Positions 36,314 to 44,722 of a DNA stretch of 64,000 nt are shown here, piece after piece. Position numbers and translations under genes: made by a program. Under the pieces are notes generated by a model. The model was not told where the DNA came from. It did not search any database and saw only the letters and a list, made by a program, of their open reading frames with translations. Origin of the DNA: Glycomyces tenuis DSM 44171 (GTDB taxonomy: Bacteria; Actinomycetota; Actinomycetes; Mycobacteriales; Micromonosporaceae); contig NZ_ATYW01000024.1 in assembly GCF_000427885.1 (NCBI RefSeq), positions 17,338 to 81,337 of the forward strand, read 5' to 3'. Position 1 is the stretch's first letter. Every line of letters begins with the position of its first letter.

Positions 36314-36859
36314 TCAGGGGCGTCCCCAGGCGGCGGCCAGCTCGGTCCGGGTGTCGGCCAGCAGCTGCGGGAGGGTCTTGGTGCGGGCGATGATCGGCAT
36401 GAAGTTCGCGTCGCCGCCCCATCTGGGCACGATGTGCTGGTGCAGGTGCCCGGCGATGCCGGCGCCGGCGACCTGGCCCTGGTTCATGCCGATGTTGAAG
36501 CCGTGGGCGCCCATGGCGGCGCGGATCACCCGCATCGCCTCCTGCGTGAGGGCGCCCATCTCGGCGACCTCGTCGGTGTCGAGGTCGGTGTAGTCGGGGA
36601 CGTGCCGCAGCGGCACCACCATGAGGTGGCCGGAGTTGTAGGGGAACTTGTTCATGACGACGTACATGGTGCGGCCCCGTGCGACGATGAGCCCGTCGGC
36701 GTCGCCGAGCTTGGGGATCTCGCAGAAGGGGCACCCTTCGATGTCGGAGTCGTCACCGGTCGGTTTGCCCTCGCCCTTGATGTAGGCCATCCGGTGCGGC
36801 GTCCACAGTCGCTCGTAATCGTCGGGGACACCGGCTCCTTCGGATGCAACTTGGCTCAC
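36314..36859 (-). CDS. HIT-family protein, probable AP4A phosphorylase
   Basis: 181 aa. The histidine triad is HLHQHIVP, in GAGIAGHLHQHIVPRWGGDA, very close to the mycobacterial AP4A phosphorylase Rv2613c that has the same neighbours. A CPFC pair near residue 50 could bind zinc. GTG at 36859 is favoured: TAGGAT lies 7 nt upstream, so the AGGA there is probably part of a -10 element of a leaderless mRNA rather than a ribosome site. The stop codon lies in the loop of a CGCCCC/GGGGCG hairpin. Confidence 0.9.
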   Translation of the reverse strand: MSQVASEGAGVPDDYERLWTPHRMAYIKGEGKPTGDDSDIEGCPFCEIPKLGDADGLIVARGRTMYVVMNKFPYNSGHLMVVPLRHVPDYTDLDTDEVAEMGALTQEAMRVIRAAMGAHGFNIGMNQGQVAGAGIAGHLHQHIVPRWGGDANFMPIIARTKTLPQLLADTRTELAAAWGRP

Positions 36860-36969
36860 GGACACGATCCTAAGCCACCGGCGCCGCGGCGTCGACCGAG
36901 ACGAAACGCGGCGGCCTTCCCCGCCGCTTCGGGGCCAAACCATGGGGATTCACCCCTCGCGGCACCGAT

Positions 36970-38475
36970 ATGCTGCGGAGCGTGACGTTGCCCCAGCTGT
37001 ATCTCGCGCTGCTCATCGGCTGCGTCACCGTGCTCGTCTCCATCGCGGCCATCCGCGCCACCCACCGTCTGGGGCTGCCGGCGCTGCTGGTGTTCCTCGG
37101 CGTGGGAATCCTGCTGGGCGAGGGCGTGGTGGGCATCGAGTTCGAGGACTTCGAGCTGGCGCAGGTCATCGGCACCTTCGCGCTGGCGCTCATCCTCATC
37201 GAGGGCGGCCTGTCGACCAGGTGGAACACGATCTCGGCCCAGTTGGCCCCCGCGAGCGTCCTGGCGACGTGCGGCGTGGTCGTCAGCGTCCTAGTCACGG
37301 CCGTCGGCACGCACTACCTGCTCGGCTTCTCCTGGCAGTTCTCCCTGGTGATCGGCGCGGTGATCGGTTCGACCGACGCGGCAGCGGTGTTCTCGGAGCT
37401 GCGGGGCGTGGGCCTGCCGAAGCGGTTGAGCGGCCTGATCGAGGCCGAGTCGGGGCTCAACGACGCCCCGGCGATGATCCTGGTGCTCGCCTTCGCCTCG
37501 GCGGCGGGCCTGCCGAGCGCGGGGAACCTGATCGGCACGCTGATCTGGCAGCTGGCGGCGGGCGCGTCGATCGGCCTGGCCGTCGGTCTCGCCGGGGCGT
37601 GGCTGCTCAGGCGGCTGGCGCTGCCGGTCTCGGGCCTGTACCCGCTGGCGGTGTTCAGCCTGGGCGTGGCGGCGTTCGCGGCGGCCGGGGCGCTCGACGC
37701 CTCCGGCCTCATCGCCGCGTACCTGGCGGCGCTGGTCCTGGGCAACTCGCATCTGCCGCACCGGGCGGCCACGCAGTCGTTCGCGACCGGGCTGGGCTGG
37801 ATCGCGCAGTTGGGCATGTTCGTCATGCTCGGGATGCTGGCGAGCCCGGCGGGCCTGCTGGACGCGGTGGTCCCGGCGCTGGTGATCGGGGCGGTGCTGA
37901 CCTTGGCGGCCCGGCCGATCTCGGTGGCGCTGTGCCTGCTGCCGTTCCGCAGGCCGTGGCGGGAGCAGGTGTTCGTCTCCTGGGCGGGGCTGCGCGGGGC
38001 GGTGCCGATCGTGCTGGCCACCATCCCGCACTCCACGCGGCTGGAGGGCGCGCAGTCGCTGTGGGAGATCGTGTTCATCCTGGTCGCGGTGTACACGCTG
38101 CTCCAAGGGCCGCCCATGGCCTGGCTCGCCCGGCGCCTGCGGCTCGACGATCCGGGCGCCGTCCGGGAGATCGACATCGAGATCGCGCCGCTGGACGCGA
38201 TCGACGGGGAGGTCCTGACCGCCACCGTGCCGAAGGGCTCGGGGCTGGCCGGGCTGCGCCTGTTCGAGCTGCGGCTGCCGGAGGGCAGCGTGATCGCGGC
38301 CGTGGTGCGCGAGGAGCGTCTGTTCGTGCCGGAGGTGGGCGAACGGCTGCGTTCGGGCGACCAGCTCATGGTGGTCACGCCGCCGCGTCTGCGCGAGGCC
38401 ACCGAGCAGCGCCTGACGGCCCTGATGCGCGCGGGGCGCCTGGCGCGCTGGCTCGGGGAGAACGGCAGGAGCTGA
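36970..38475 (+). CDS. Monovalent cation/proton antiporter, CPA1 family with C-terminal RCK_C domain
   Basis: 501 aa, 12 or more membrane helices. The N-terminal NhaP/CvrA-like part includes GSTDAAAVFSEL and EAESGLNDAPAMIL, the ion-site helices of CPA1 exchangers, and WAGLRGAVPIVLAT. The cytoplasmic C-terminus (about 395-485) is a TrkA-C/RCK_C-like domain, as in K+/H+ antiporters of the CvrA (NhaP2) type. A GTG four codons in, 7 nt after TATGCT, is an alternative leaderless start. Probably moves K+ or Na+ against protons. Confidence 0.9.
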   Translation: MLRSVTLPQLYLALLIGCVTVLVSIAAIRATHRLGLPALLVFLGVGILLGEGVVGIEFEDFELAQVIGTFALALILIEGGLSTRWNTISAQLAPASVLATCGVVVSVLVTAVGTHYLLGFSWQFSLVIGAVIGSTDAAAVFSELRGVGLPKRLSGLIEAESGLNDAPAMILVLAFASAAGLPSAGNLIGTLIWQLAAGASIGLAVGLAGAWLLRRLALPVSGLYPLAVFSLGVAAFAAAGALDASGLIAAYLAALVLGNSHLPHRAATQSFATGLGWIAQLGMFVMLGMLASPAGLLDAVVPALVIGAVLTLAARPISVALCLLPFRRPWREQVFVSWAGLRGAVPIVLATIPHSTRLEGAQSLWEIVFILVAVYTLLQGPPMAWLARRLRLDDPGAVREIDIEIAPLDAIDGEVLTATVPKGSGLAGLRLFELRLPEGSVIAAVVREERLFVPEVGERLRSGDQLMVVTPPRLREATEQRLTALMRAGRLARWLGENGRS

Positions 38476-38558
38476 GCCGCCGCTCCCAGTGGCTGGGACG
38501 GCGCGGTTGACAGCTCGCCGGTGATCGCGCATTCTTGCATCCAAGTAATCTACTAATG

Positions 38559-38573
38559 CTATAGGAATTATAG
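38559..38573 (+). promoter_or_regulatory. Inverted repeat CTATAGGAATTATAG before the TauE/SafE gene
   Basis: A 5+5+5 inverted repeat (CTATA, GGAAT, TATAG) lies in a locally AT-rich segment 16 nt before the GTG start. It overlaps likely -10 sequences and would suit a repressor of a sulfur- or anion-responsive regulator. The protein that binds is not identified here. Confidence 0.5.
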
Positions 38574-38588
38574 GAAAGGATCGCCCCC

Positions 38589-39512
38589 GTGCGCACCCTC
38601 ATCTTGCTCGGCCTGGTCGGTCTCGTCGCGCAACTCGTCGACGGCAGCCTCGGCATGGCCTACGGCGTGACCTCGTCGACGCTGCTCCTGGCCATCGGCA
38701 CCAGCCCGGCGGCGGCGTCGGCCACCGTCCACCTCGCCGAGATCGGCACCACGCTCGCCTCGGGCGCCTCGCATTGGCGCTTCGGCAACGTCGACTGGAA
38801 GGTCGTCGCGAAGATCGGCGTGCCCGGCGCCGTCGGCGCCTTCGCCGGAGCGACGTTCCTGTCCAGCCTGTCGACGGAGGTCGCCGGACCGGTCATGGCG
38901 GTGATCCTGTTCGGCCTCGGCGCCTACGTCCTGGTCAGGTTCACCTTCTTCGGGCTCAACCGGCACAACCTCGGCAAGCCGCTGCGGGGGCGCTTCCTCG
39001 GCCCACTGGGTCTGGTGGGCGGCTTCTTCGACGCCACCGGAGGCGGGGGCTGGGGCCCGGTCGGCACCCCGGCCCTGCTGGCCAGCGGCCGGATGGAGCC
39101 GCGCAAGGTCGTCGGCTCGATCGACACCTCCGAGTTCCTGGTCGCCGTGGCCGCCAGCATCGGCTTCCTGATCGGGCTGGGCGGCGAGGAGATCAACTTC
39201 TCCTGGGTCGGCGTGCTGCTGATCGGCGGCCTGATCGCCGCCCCGATCGCTGCCTGGCTCGTCCGGCACGTGCCGCCGCGGATCCTCGGGTCCCTGGTCG
39301 GCGGCGTCATCGTGTTCACCAATGCCCGGACGCTGCTGCGCAGCGACTGGATCGCCGCGCCGTCGGCCGTCGCGAACACGGTCTACGTGCTCGTCGCCCT
39401 CGCCTGGATCGGCGCGGTCGCCTACTCGGTGCGGGCCCACCGCCGTGACAGGGCCGCGGCCGCGGCGGAACCGGTCCCGGAGCGGACCGAGCCGGTGGCC
39501 GAGGACGCCTGA
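38589..39512 (+). CDS. TauE/SafE-family anion permease (putative sulfite exporter)
   Basis: 307 aa, eight to nine membrane helices, GTG start with AAAGGA 8 nt upstream. Two half-domains repeat, each with a small-residue-rich segment: DGSLGMAYGVTSSTLLLAIG near the N-terminus and DATGGGGWGPVGTPALLASG near residue 150. These are hallmarks of TauE/SafE transporters for sulfite or organosulfonates. The actual anion cannot be read from sequence. No sulfur genes are adjacent, but the upstream inverted repeat suggests regulated expression. Confidence 0.9.
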   Translation: MRTLILLGLVGLVAQLVDGSLGMAYGVTSSTLLLAIGTSPAAASATVHLAEIGTTLASGASHWRFGNVDWKVVAKIGVPGAVGAFAGATFLSSLSTEVAGPVMAVILFGLGAYVLVRFTFFGLNRHNLGKPLRGRFLGPLGLVGGFFDATGGGGWGPVGTPALLASGRMEPRKVVGSIDTSEFLVAVAASIGFLIGLGGEEINFSWVGVLLIGGLIAAPIAAWLVRHVPPRILGSLVGGVIVFTNARTLLRSDWIAAPSAVANTVYVLVALAWIGAVAYSVRAHRRDRAAAAAEPVPERTEPVAEDA

Positions 39513-39806
39513 ACCGAGCGGAGCGGCGGCCTGCGGCTGCGATCCTGCGCCGTTTCGGCGGTCGGCGCGGCGCGGGGGGGTTCCGCGGGCTCGGCGCCGG
39601 TGCGGCCGCAGGCGCGGTCGAAGCGCTCGGTGAGCCGGTGCGCGTCGGCCCAGAGGTTGTTGTAGCGGTCGCGCGGGCCGCCGCTCGAGAGGCCCTTCGA
39701 GTCGACGTGATCGGCGGGCGGCGAGCACCGCGCGACCAACTGTTGTCGGATAGGCGACAGGAGCGGTTCCCGGCGGCGGGCGGGCCGCCGCCGGGTTCGG
39801 GCGGTC
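39513..39806. other. 294-nt gap between convergent TauE/SafE and thrS genes
   Basis: No gene I can support. A minus-strand frame with a TTG start (39422-39739) contains a protein-like stretch, GPRDRYNNLWADAHRLTERF, but it runs into the 3' end of the permease and lacks a ribosome site. I leave it unannotated as a gene. No clear terminator with a long stem is visible. Confidence 0.35.
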
Positions 39807-41834
39807 CTACTCCCCCGCCGCCGAGGGGCCCGTGTTGACGCGGGATTCGACGACGTCGACGACGTGGGCGAGGGCCTCGTCGACGGGGACGCCGTTGCGC
39901 TGGGAGCCGTCCCTGTAGCGGAAGGAGACGGTGCCGGCGTTCTGGTCCTCGTCGCCGACGATCACCATGAACGGGATCTTCTGGAGCTGGGCGTTGCGGA
40001 CCTTCTTCTGCATCCGGTCGTCGGAGTGGTCGACCTCGCAGCGGATGCCGCGCTCGCGGAGCCTGGCGAAGAAATCGTCGAGGTAGTCGGCGTTCTCGTC
40101 GCGGACGGGGATGCCGACGGCCTGCACCGGGGACAGCCACGCGGGGAACGCGCCCGCGTAGTGCTCGGTGAGGACCCCGAAGAACCGCTCGATGGAGCCG
40201 AACAGGGCCCGGTGGATCATGACCGGCTGCCTGCGGGTGCCGTCGGCCGCGGAGTACTCCAGGGCGAAGCGCGCCGGCTGGTTGAAGTCCAGTTGGATGG
40301 TCGACATCTGCCAGGTCCGGCCGATGGCGTCCCTCGCCTGCACCGAGATCTTCGGACCGTAGAACGCCGCCCCGCCGGGGTCGGGCACCAGATCGAGCCC
40401 GGAGGACTCGGCGACCTCGCGCAGCGTGGCGGTGGCCTGCTCCCACAGGGCGTCGTCGCCGATGAACTTCGACGAGTCGTCCTTGGTGGAGAGCTCCAGG
40501 TAGAAGTCGCTGAGGCCGTAGTCGCGCAGCAGCTCCAGCACGAAGGACAGCAGGCTCGCGATCTCCCCGGGCGCCTGCTCCTCGGTGCAGTAGATGTGCG
40601 CGTCGTCCATGGTCAGGCCGCGGACACGGGTGAGCCCGTGGACCACGCCGGACTTCTCGTAGCGGTACACCGACCCGAACTCCGACAGGCGCAGCGGCAG
40701 CTCCCGGTAGGAGCGTCCCCGCGACTTGTAGATCAGGTTGTGCATCGGGCAGTTCATGGACTTGAGGTAGTAGTCCGCGCCCTCGAACTCCATGGGCGGG
40801 AACATCGAGTCCGCGTAGTACGGCAGGTGCCCGGAGGTCTCGAACAGGACCGACTTGGTGATGTGCGGGGTGTTGACCAGCTCGTACCCGGCGGCCTTCT
40901 GCCGCTCGCGCAGGTAGGACTCCATCTCCTGGCGGATGATGCCGCCCTTGGGATGGAAGACCGGCAGGCCGCTGCCGAGCTCCTCGGGGAAGCTGAACAG
41001 GTCGAGCTGCTGGCCCAGCTTGCGGTGGTCGCGCTTGGCGGCCTCCTCCAGGCGCTGGAGGTAGTCCTTCTGCTCGGCCTTGCTCGGCCAGGCGGTGCCG
41101 TAGATCCGCTGGAGCTGCGGGTTCTTCTCCGAGCCCATCCAGTAGGCCGCGGCCGAGCGCATGACCTTGACCGCCCCGATGAGGCGGGTCGAGGGCAGGT
41201 GCGGGCCGCGGCACAGGTCCGACCAGACGCGCTCGCCGCTCTTGGGGTCGAGGTTGTCGTAGGCGGTGAGCTCGCCGCCGCCGACCTCCATGACCTCGTC
41301 GGCGTCGGTGCCCTCGCCCTTGGTCTCGATCAGCTCGAGCTTGTAGGGCTCGTGCGCGAGCTCGGCGCGGGCCTCGTCGAGCGAGGCGTACTTGCGGCGG
41401 CGGAAGGGCTGCCCCTGCTTGATGATCTGAAGCATCCGCTTCTCGATCTGCTTGAGGTCATCGGGGGTGAACGGCTCGGCGACGTCGAAGTCGTAGTAGA
41501 AGCCGTCGGTCACCGGCGGGCCGATGCCGAGCTTGGCCTCGCGCAGCTCCTGGACGGCCTGGGCCATGACGTGCGCGGCCGAGTGGCGCATGACGCTGAG
41601 CCCGTCGGGGCTGTTCAGCGGCACCGGCTCGACCTTGGCGTCGGCCTCGGGGACCCACGCGAGGTCCCTCAGGCGGCCGTCGGCGTCGCGGACGACGACG
41701 ATCGCGTTCGGGCCGTGGACGGGGAGACCGGCCTCGGCCACCGCGTCGGCGCACGTAGTGCCAGCCGTCACCCAGAGCGGTTCGGTCGCGCTCACGGCGG
41801 GGACTGGACTGGTGTTCGGCGCTGCGGATGCCAC
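39807..41834 (-). CDS. thrS: Threonyl-tRNA synthetase
   Basis: 675 aa class II synthetase. An N-terminal TGS-like domain (about 18-80) leads to the editing domain with [14 protein letters not shown] (HxxxH zinc-like site). The catalytic core has [20 protein letters not shown] (the zinc Cys and motif 2 region), [14 protein letters not shown], and motif 3 near [17 protein letters not shown]. The anticodon-binding domain is C-terminal. It closes the conserved block at the same place as Rv2614c. No T-box-like leader is evident. Confidence 0.97.
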   Translation of the reverse strand: MASAAPNTSPVPAVSATEPLWVTAGTTCADAVAEAGLPVHGPNAIVVVRDADGRLRDLAWVPEADAKVEPVPLNSPDGLSVMRHSAAHVMAQAVQELREAKLGIGPPVTDGFYYDFDVAEPFTPDDLKQIEKRMLQIIKQGQPFRRRKYASLDEARAELAHEPYKLELIETKGEGTDADEVMEVGGGELTAYDNLDPKSGERVWSDLCRGPHLPSTRLIGAVKVMRSAAAYWMGSEKNPQLQRIYGTAWPSKAEQKDYLQRLEEAAKRDHRKLGQQLDLFSFPEELGSGLPVFHPKGGIIRQEMESYLRERQKAAGYELVNTPHITKSVLFETSGHLPYYADSMFPPMEFEGADYYLKSMNCPMHNLIYKSRGRSYRELPLRLSEFGSVYRYEKSGVVHGLTRVRGLTMDDAHIYCTEEQAPGEIASLLSFVLELLRDYGLSDFYLELSTKDDSSKFIGDDALWEQATATLREVAESSGLDLVPDPGGAAFYGPKISVQARDAIGRTWQMSTIQLDFNQPARFALEYSAADGTRRQPVMIHRALFGSIERFFGVLTEHYAGAFPAWLSPVQAVGIPVRDENADYLDDFFARLRERGIRCEVDHSDDRMQKKVRNAQLQKIPFMVIVGDEDQNAGTVSFRYRDGSQRNGVPVDEALAHVVDVVESRVNTGPSAAGE

Positions 41835-41966
41835 GGTTCTCCCTCAATCGTTCGGCCGAGCGGGGCTCGGCGCTCATTTCGCGTCAATGGTAGTCGCCGT
41901 CGGGGAACGGGCTCCAACGCATTACCGGCGCGACCTCCCCCGCCGGAAGTTTTCCCGGGCGCGGAC

Positions 41967-41997
41967 TTGACCTTAGAGCCGACTCCAAGGTTTACGG
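41967..41997 (+). promoter_or_regulatory. MerR-type promoter-operator with 19-bp spacer
   Basis: -35 TTGACC and -10-like TTACGG are separated by 19 bp. The spacer is filled by a dyad, ACCTTAGAG-CCGA-CTCCAAGGT (41970-41991), in which 8 of 9 positions pair. Overlong spacers with a dyad between the boxes are the hallmark of promoters untwisted by MerR proteins; the dyad is close to ZntR-type sites. Only 7 nt separate the -10 from the merR ATG, so the mRNA is probably leaderless. Confidence 0.82.
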
Positions 41998-42004
41998 TCG
42001 ATCC

Positions 42005-42439
42005 ATGACCACCGCAACCGCACCGCTCACCGTCGGGAAGGTCGCCGAGGCCGTGGGCGTCTCGGCCGACACCATCCGCCACTGGGAGCACGAGGGCCTG
42101 TTCCCGGCCGCCGGGCGCAGCGCGGCCGGCTACCGGCGCTACGGCCCCGAGGCGATCGACCGGGCACGGTTCATCCGCACCTGCCAGGGCGCGGGGCTGC
42201 GGCTCGGCGACATCGCCGACCTGCTGGCCGTGCGCGACACCGGCGTGTGCCCGTGCGAGCCGGCCGAGCAGCACCTGGAGCGGCGCATCGGCGAGATCAG
42301 CGCCGAGATCGCCAGGCTCGAGGGCTTGCGGTCCCAGCTCACGTCGATGCTGCGGGCGGTCGAGGACGGGGGCTGCGGCGAGCCGCTGCCCGCGAACTGG
42401 TGCCCGCCCGAGCAATGCGAGGAGGGAGGTGCGACATGA
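42005..42439 (+). CDS. MerR-family heavy-metal-responsive regulator
   Basis: 144 aa. The HTH domain (VGKVAEAVGVSADTIRHWEHEGL, then AGYRRYGPEAIDRARFI) precedes a long dimerisation helix. Six Cys lie at 60, 82, 84, 124, 133 and 138: a CPC motif at the dimer-helix entry and GCGEPLPANWCPPEQC at the C-terminus. This is a metal-binding layout like ZntR/CadR/CueR regulators, with more C-terminal Cys than usual. It probably controls its own promoter (dyad directly upstream). The stop overlaps the ATG of a 15-codon Cys-rich gene by 4 nt. Confidence 0.93.
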   Translation: MTTATAPLTVGKVAEAVGVSADTIRHWEHEGLFPAAGRSAAGYRRYGPEAIDRARFIRTCQGAGLRLGDIADLLAVRDTGVCPCEPAEQHLERRIGEISAEIARLEGLRSQLTSMLRAVEDGGCGEPLPANWCPPEQCEEGGAT

Positions 42440-42483
42440 ACGAGGAATGCTGCCCGTGCTGCGGCCCCGGCTGCTGCGGCTGA
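42436..42483 (+). CDS. 15-residue six-cysteine peptide, putative micro-metallothionein
   Basis: The frame reads MNEECCPCCGPGCCG then TGA. Six of 15 residues are Cys, in CCPCC and CC clusters around Gly-Pro turns. A perfect GGAGGT lies 5 nt before the ATG, within the end of merR, and the ATG overlaps the merR stop as ATGA. A terminator-like hairpin begins 21 nt after the stop. Strong initiation signals, coupling to a metal sensor and an otherwise empty operon argue for a translated metal-binding peptide. I recognise no named family. Too short for statistical coding tests. Confidence 0.65.
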   Translation: MNEECCPCCGPGCCG

Positions 42484-42504
42484 CCGTGCCCGCGGGTTCC
42501 GACC

Positions 42505-42536
42505 CCGCGCCCGTCCGCTGTCGCGGGCGGGCGCGG
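42505..42536 (+). terminator. Hairpin ending the merR operon
   Basis: CCGCGCCCGTCCGC pairs with GCGGGCGGGCGCGG (one G-T pair) around the loop TGTC. It lies between the end of the Cys-rich peptide gene and the convergent oxidoreductase stop at 42563, and can serve both. Confidence 0.78.
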
Positions 42537-42562
42537 CCGGCGCTAGGGGCCGCACCAGCCCG

Positions 42563-43531
42563 TCAAGCGGTGGTCAGGACGATCTTCCCGAGGTGCCCTC
42601 CGGCGCCCATGACGCGGTGCGCCTCGTCCGCGTCGGTCAGCGGCACGCGAGTGGTGACCACCGGTTTGACCAGGCCGTCGTCGAGGGCGGGCCAGACGTG
42701 CTCGAAGAGCTCGGCGAGGATGCTCCGGCGCTGTTCGAGCGGGCGGGCGCGCAGCGTCGTGCCGGCGACGGTGTGGCGTTTGGACAGGAGCCTGCCCAGG
42801 TCGATCTCGGCGGTGCGGCCCTGCTGGAGGCCGATGACGACGAGGCGCCCGTCGGTGTCGAGGGCCTTGAGGTTGTCCTCGAAGTAGGCCGCGCCGACGA
42901 CGTCCAGGATGGCCTTCGCGCCTCCGGCGGCCTGGAGTTCGGCCGAGAAGTCCTCACTGCGGTAGTCGAGGACGCGTTCGGCGCCGAGCGCCTTGAGCTC
43001 TTCGGCGAACTCGGATCGGGCGGTGGTCCAGACCTCGGCGCCGACGAGTCGGTGGACGTACTGGATCGCGAAGGTCCCGATGCCGCCCGATCCGCCGTGG
43101 ACCAGCACCCGAGGCGGGCGTTCGGGGGATCTCGGCCCGATCAGGTAGCCGAGGTTGGAGTGGACGGTGGCGGCGACCTCGGGCAGGGCCGCGGCGTCGA
43201 CGAGGTCGACGCCTTCGGGCTTCGGCAGCACGAGCCCGGCGTCGACGGCGACGAGTTCGGCGTAGCCGCCGCCGGAGAGCAGGGCGCACACCTCGGTGCC
43301 GACGAGGGCGGCGTTCTCCTCGCCGCCGACGGCGACGATCGTCCCGGACACCTCGAGGCCGGGCCAGGCGGGCGCCCCGGCGGGGGGTGGGTAGTGGCCC
43401 GCGACCTGGAGGAGGTCGGCGCGGTTCACGCCGGCCGCGGCCACCTCGATGAGCACTTCTTCGGGGCCGGCTTCGGGGTCGGGCACGGTGTCGGCGATCA
43501 GTTTCCCGTCGGCGACGGTCATGGCGAGCAT
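42563..43531 (-). CDS. NAD(P)H-quinone oxidoreductase, zinc-free MDR family (PIG3-like)
   Basis: 322 aa. GroES-like N-terminal domain with VAAAGVNRADLLQVAGHYPPP, the typical start of PIG3-type enzymes. The NADPH-binding Rossmann fold has VLVHGGSGGIGTFAIQ near residue 143. The zinc ligands of alcohol dehydrogenases are absent. TAGGAT lies 6 nt before the ATG, so the transcript is probably leaderless. Likely reduces quinones or reactive carbonyls. Confidence 0.92.
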   Translation of the reverse strand: MLAMTVADGKLIADTVPDPEAGPEEVLIEVAAAGVNRADLLQVAGHYPPPAGAPAWPGLEVSGTIVAVGGEENAALVGTEVCALLSGGGYAELVAVDAGLVLPKPEGVDLVDAAALPEVAATVHSNLGYLIGPRSPERPPRVLVHGGSGGIGTFAIQYVHRLVGAEVWTTARSEFAEELKALGAERVLDYRSEDFSAELQAAGGAKAILDVVGAAYFEDNLKALDTDGRLVVIGLQQGRTAEIDLGRLLSKRHTVAGTTLRARPLEQRRSILAELFEHVWPALDDGLVKPVVTTRVPLTDADEAHRVMGAGGHLGKIVLTTA

Positions 43532-43609
43532 TCCCGCATCCTAAGACCCTGGTGGCGGGCAGGGGCATGACACCCGGACATTTTCCCGCCATTGTGGGAA
43601 GTGGGGCGT

Positions 43610-43634
43610 GAAGCCCTTGCAGTGCAACGGCTTC
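43610..43634 (-). terminator. Near-perfect 25-bp palindrome after the ferredoxin reductase gene
   Basis: GAAGCCCTTGCA and TGCAACGGCTTC flank a central G, with one mismatch per arm of 12. It begins 6 nt past the stop codon on the minus strand. A hairpin terminator is the simplest reading, although no T-run follows. A second dyad, TTCCCGC-CATT-GTGGGAA (43583-43600), lies just beyond it. Confidence 0.5.
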
Positions 43635-43639
43635 GTCCC

Positions 43640-44617
43640 TCAGGGTCCTTCGCTGGAGTGGCCGGGGAAGAGGTGCGCCTCGGGGTCGATGGCGACCGCG
43701 GCGTTGTTCACGGCGGTGGCCGCCTCGCCGAAGCCGGTGGCGATGAGCCGGACCTTGCCGGGGTACTGCGCGATGTCCCCGGCGGCGAAGACGCGGGGCA
43801 GGTTCGTCGCCATCGAGGAGTCGACGAGGACGCAGCGCTTCTCGATGTCCAGGCCCCATTCGGTGATCGGCCCGAGGTCGGCGGTGAAGCCGAGGGCGGC
43901 GACGATGGTGTCCGCCGGGAGCAGGCGCGATTCGTCCTCGCCTTTGACGATCACCTCCACGCCGGTGACGCGCTCGTCGCCGAGCAGGCGGGCCACCTGG
44001 GCGTTGACGATGATCGGGACATTGAGGCGGCGGACGCGGGCGATGGTGCCCTCGTGGGCGCGGAACTTCTCGCGGCGGTGGACGAGGGTGACGCTGCGGG
44101 CGAGGGGGTGCAGGGCCAGCGCCCAGTCGAAGGCGGAGTCGCCGCCGCCGACGACCACGACGTCGTGGCCCTCGTGGGCGGCGAGCTCGGGGACGAAGTA
44201 GACCACGCCTTCGCCGCCGAAGTCGGCCGCGGCCGGGAGCGGCCGGGAGGTGAAGCTGCCGAGGCCGCCGGTGATGATGACGGCGCCGCAGCGGACGCGG
44301 GTGCCGTCGTCGAAGTCGAGCACGGGCGCGCCCTCGACGTGGTCGAGCTTCTCGGCGCGGCGTCCGAGCAGGTAGTCCGGTTCGAACGGGGCGGCCTGGC
44401 GGACCAGGTTGTCGACGAGGTCGCGGCCCTTGATCTCGGGGAAGCCGCCGACGTCGAAGATGAGCTTCTCGGGGTACATGGCGGTGATCTGGCCGCCGGG
44501 CTCGGGCAGCGCGTCGGCCACCACTGTCGACAGTCCGCGGAAGCCCGCGTAGTAGGCCGCGTAGAGGCCGGTCGGCCCGGCACCGACGATCACGAGGTCG
44601 ACTGAGATTTCCGGCAC
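43640..44617 (-). CDS. Ferredoxin/flavodoxin--NADP+ reductase, thioredoxin-reductase-like type
   Basis: 325 aa. The FAD motif is VIVGAGPTGLYAAYYAGFRG, followed by PGGQITAMYPEK (the family signature), and the NADPH site is VVVVGGGDSAFDWALAL near 150. The active-site CxxC of thioredoxin reductase is missing, and the C-terminal FAD contact is VFAAGDIAQYPGKVRLIATGFGE. These mark the TrxR-like ferredoxin-NADP reductases. It likely supplies electrons to ferredoxin-dependent enzymes such as P450s. Confidence 0.93.
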   Translation of the reverse strand: MPEISVDLVIVGAGPTGLYAAYYAGFRGLSTVVADALPEPGGQITAMYPEKLIFDVGGFPEIKGRDLVDNLVRQAAPFEPDYLLGRRAEKLDHVEGAPVLDFDDGTRVRCGAVIITGGLGSFTSRPLPAAADFGGEGVVYFVPELAAHEGHDVVVVGGGDSAFDWALALHPLARSVTLVHRREKFRAHEGTIARVRRLNVPIIVNAQVARLLGDERVTGVEVIVKGEDESRLLPADTIVAALGFTADLGPITEWGLDIEKRCVLVDSSMATNLPRVFAAGDIAQYPGKVRLIATGFGEAATAVNNAAVAIDPEAHLFPGHSSEGP

Positions 44618-44685
44618 CTGGCATCACCGACTTCGTCGTCATGGCTTTCATGACATCGTAGCCAGTGATCGTCCTCTATGCGGTT

Positions 44686-44715
44686 TTGACCGTGAACCGG
44701 CTCGGACCTTATACT
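44686..44715 (+). promoter_or_regulatory. Sigma-70-type promoter of a leaderless acetyltransferase mRNA
   Basis: TTGACC and TATACT are separated by 18 bp, the best housekeeping-type promoter in the window. The -10 box ends 7 nt before the ATG at 44723, which places the transcription start at or within a base of the start codon. Confidence 0.8.
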
Positions 44716-44722
44716 GCTTCCA

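Noticed and set aside
39422..39739. Minus-strand small protein in the gap after thrS
   Set aside because: TTG start without ribosome site, overlap with the TauE/SafE gene, and Pro/Arg/Ala-rich second half.
39864..42008. A 714-codon plus-strand frame opposite thrS
   Set aside because: Composition is that of an antisense shadow, and thrS is intact with all motifs.
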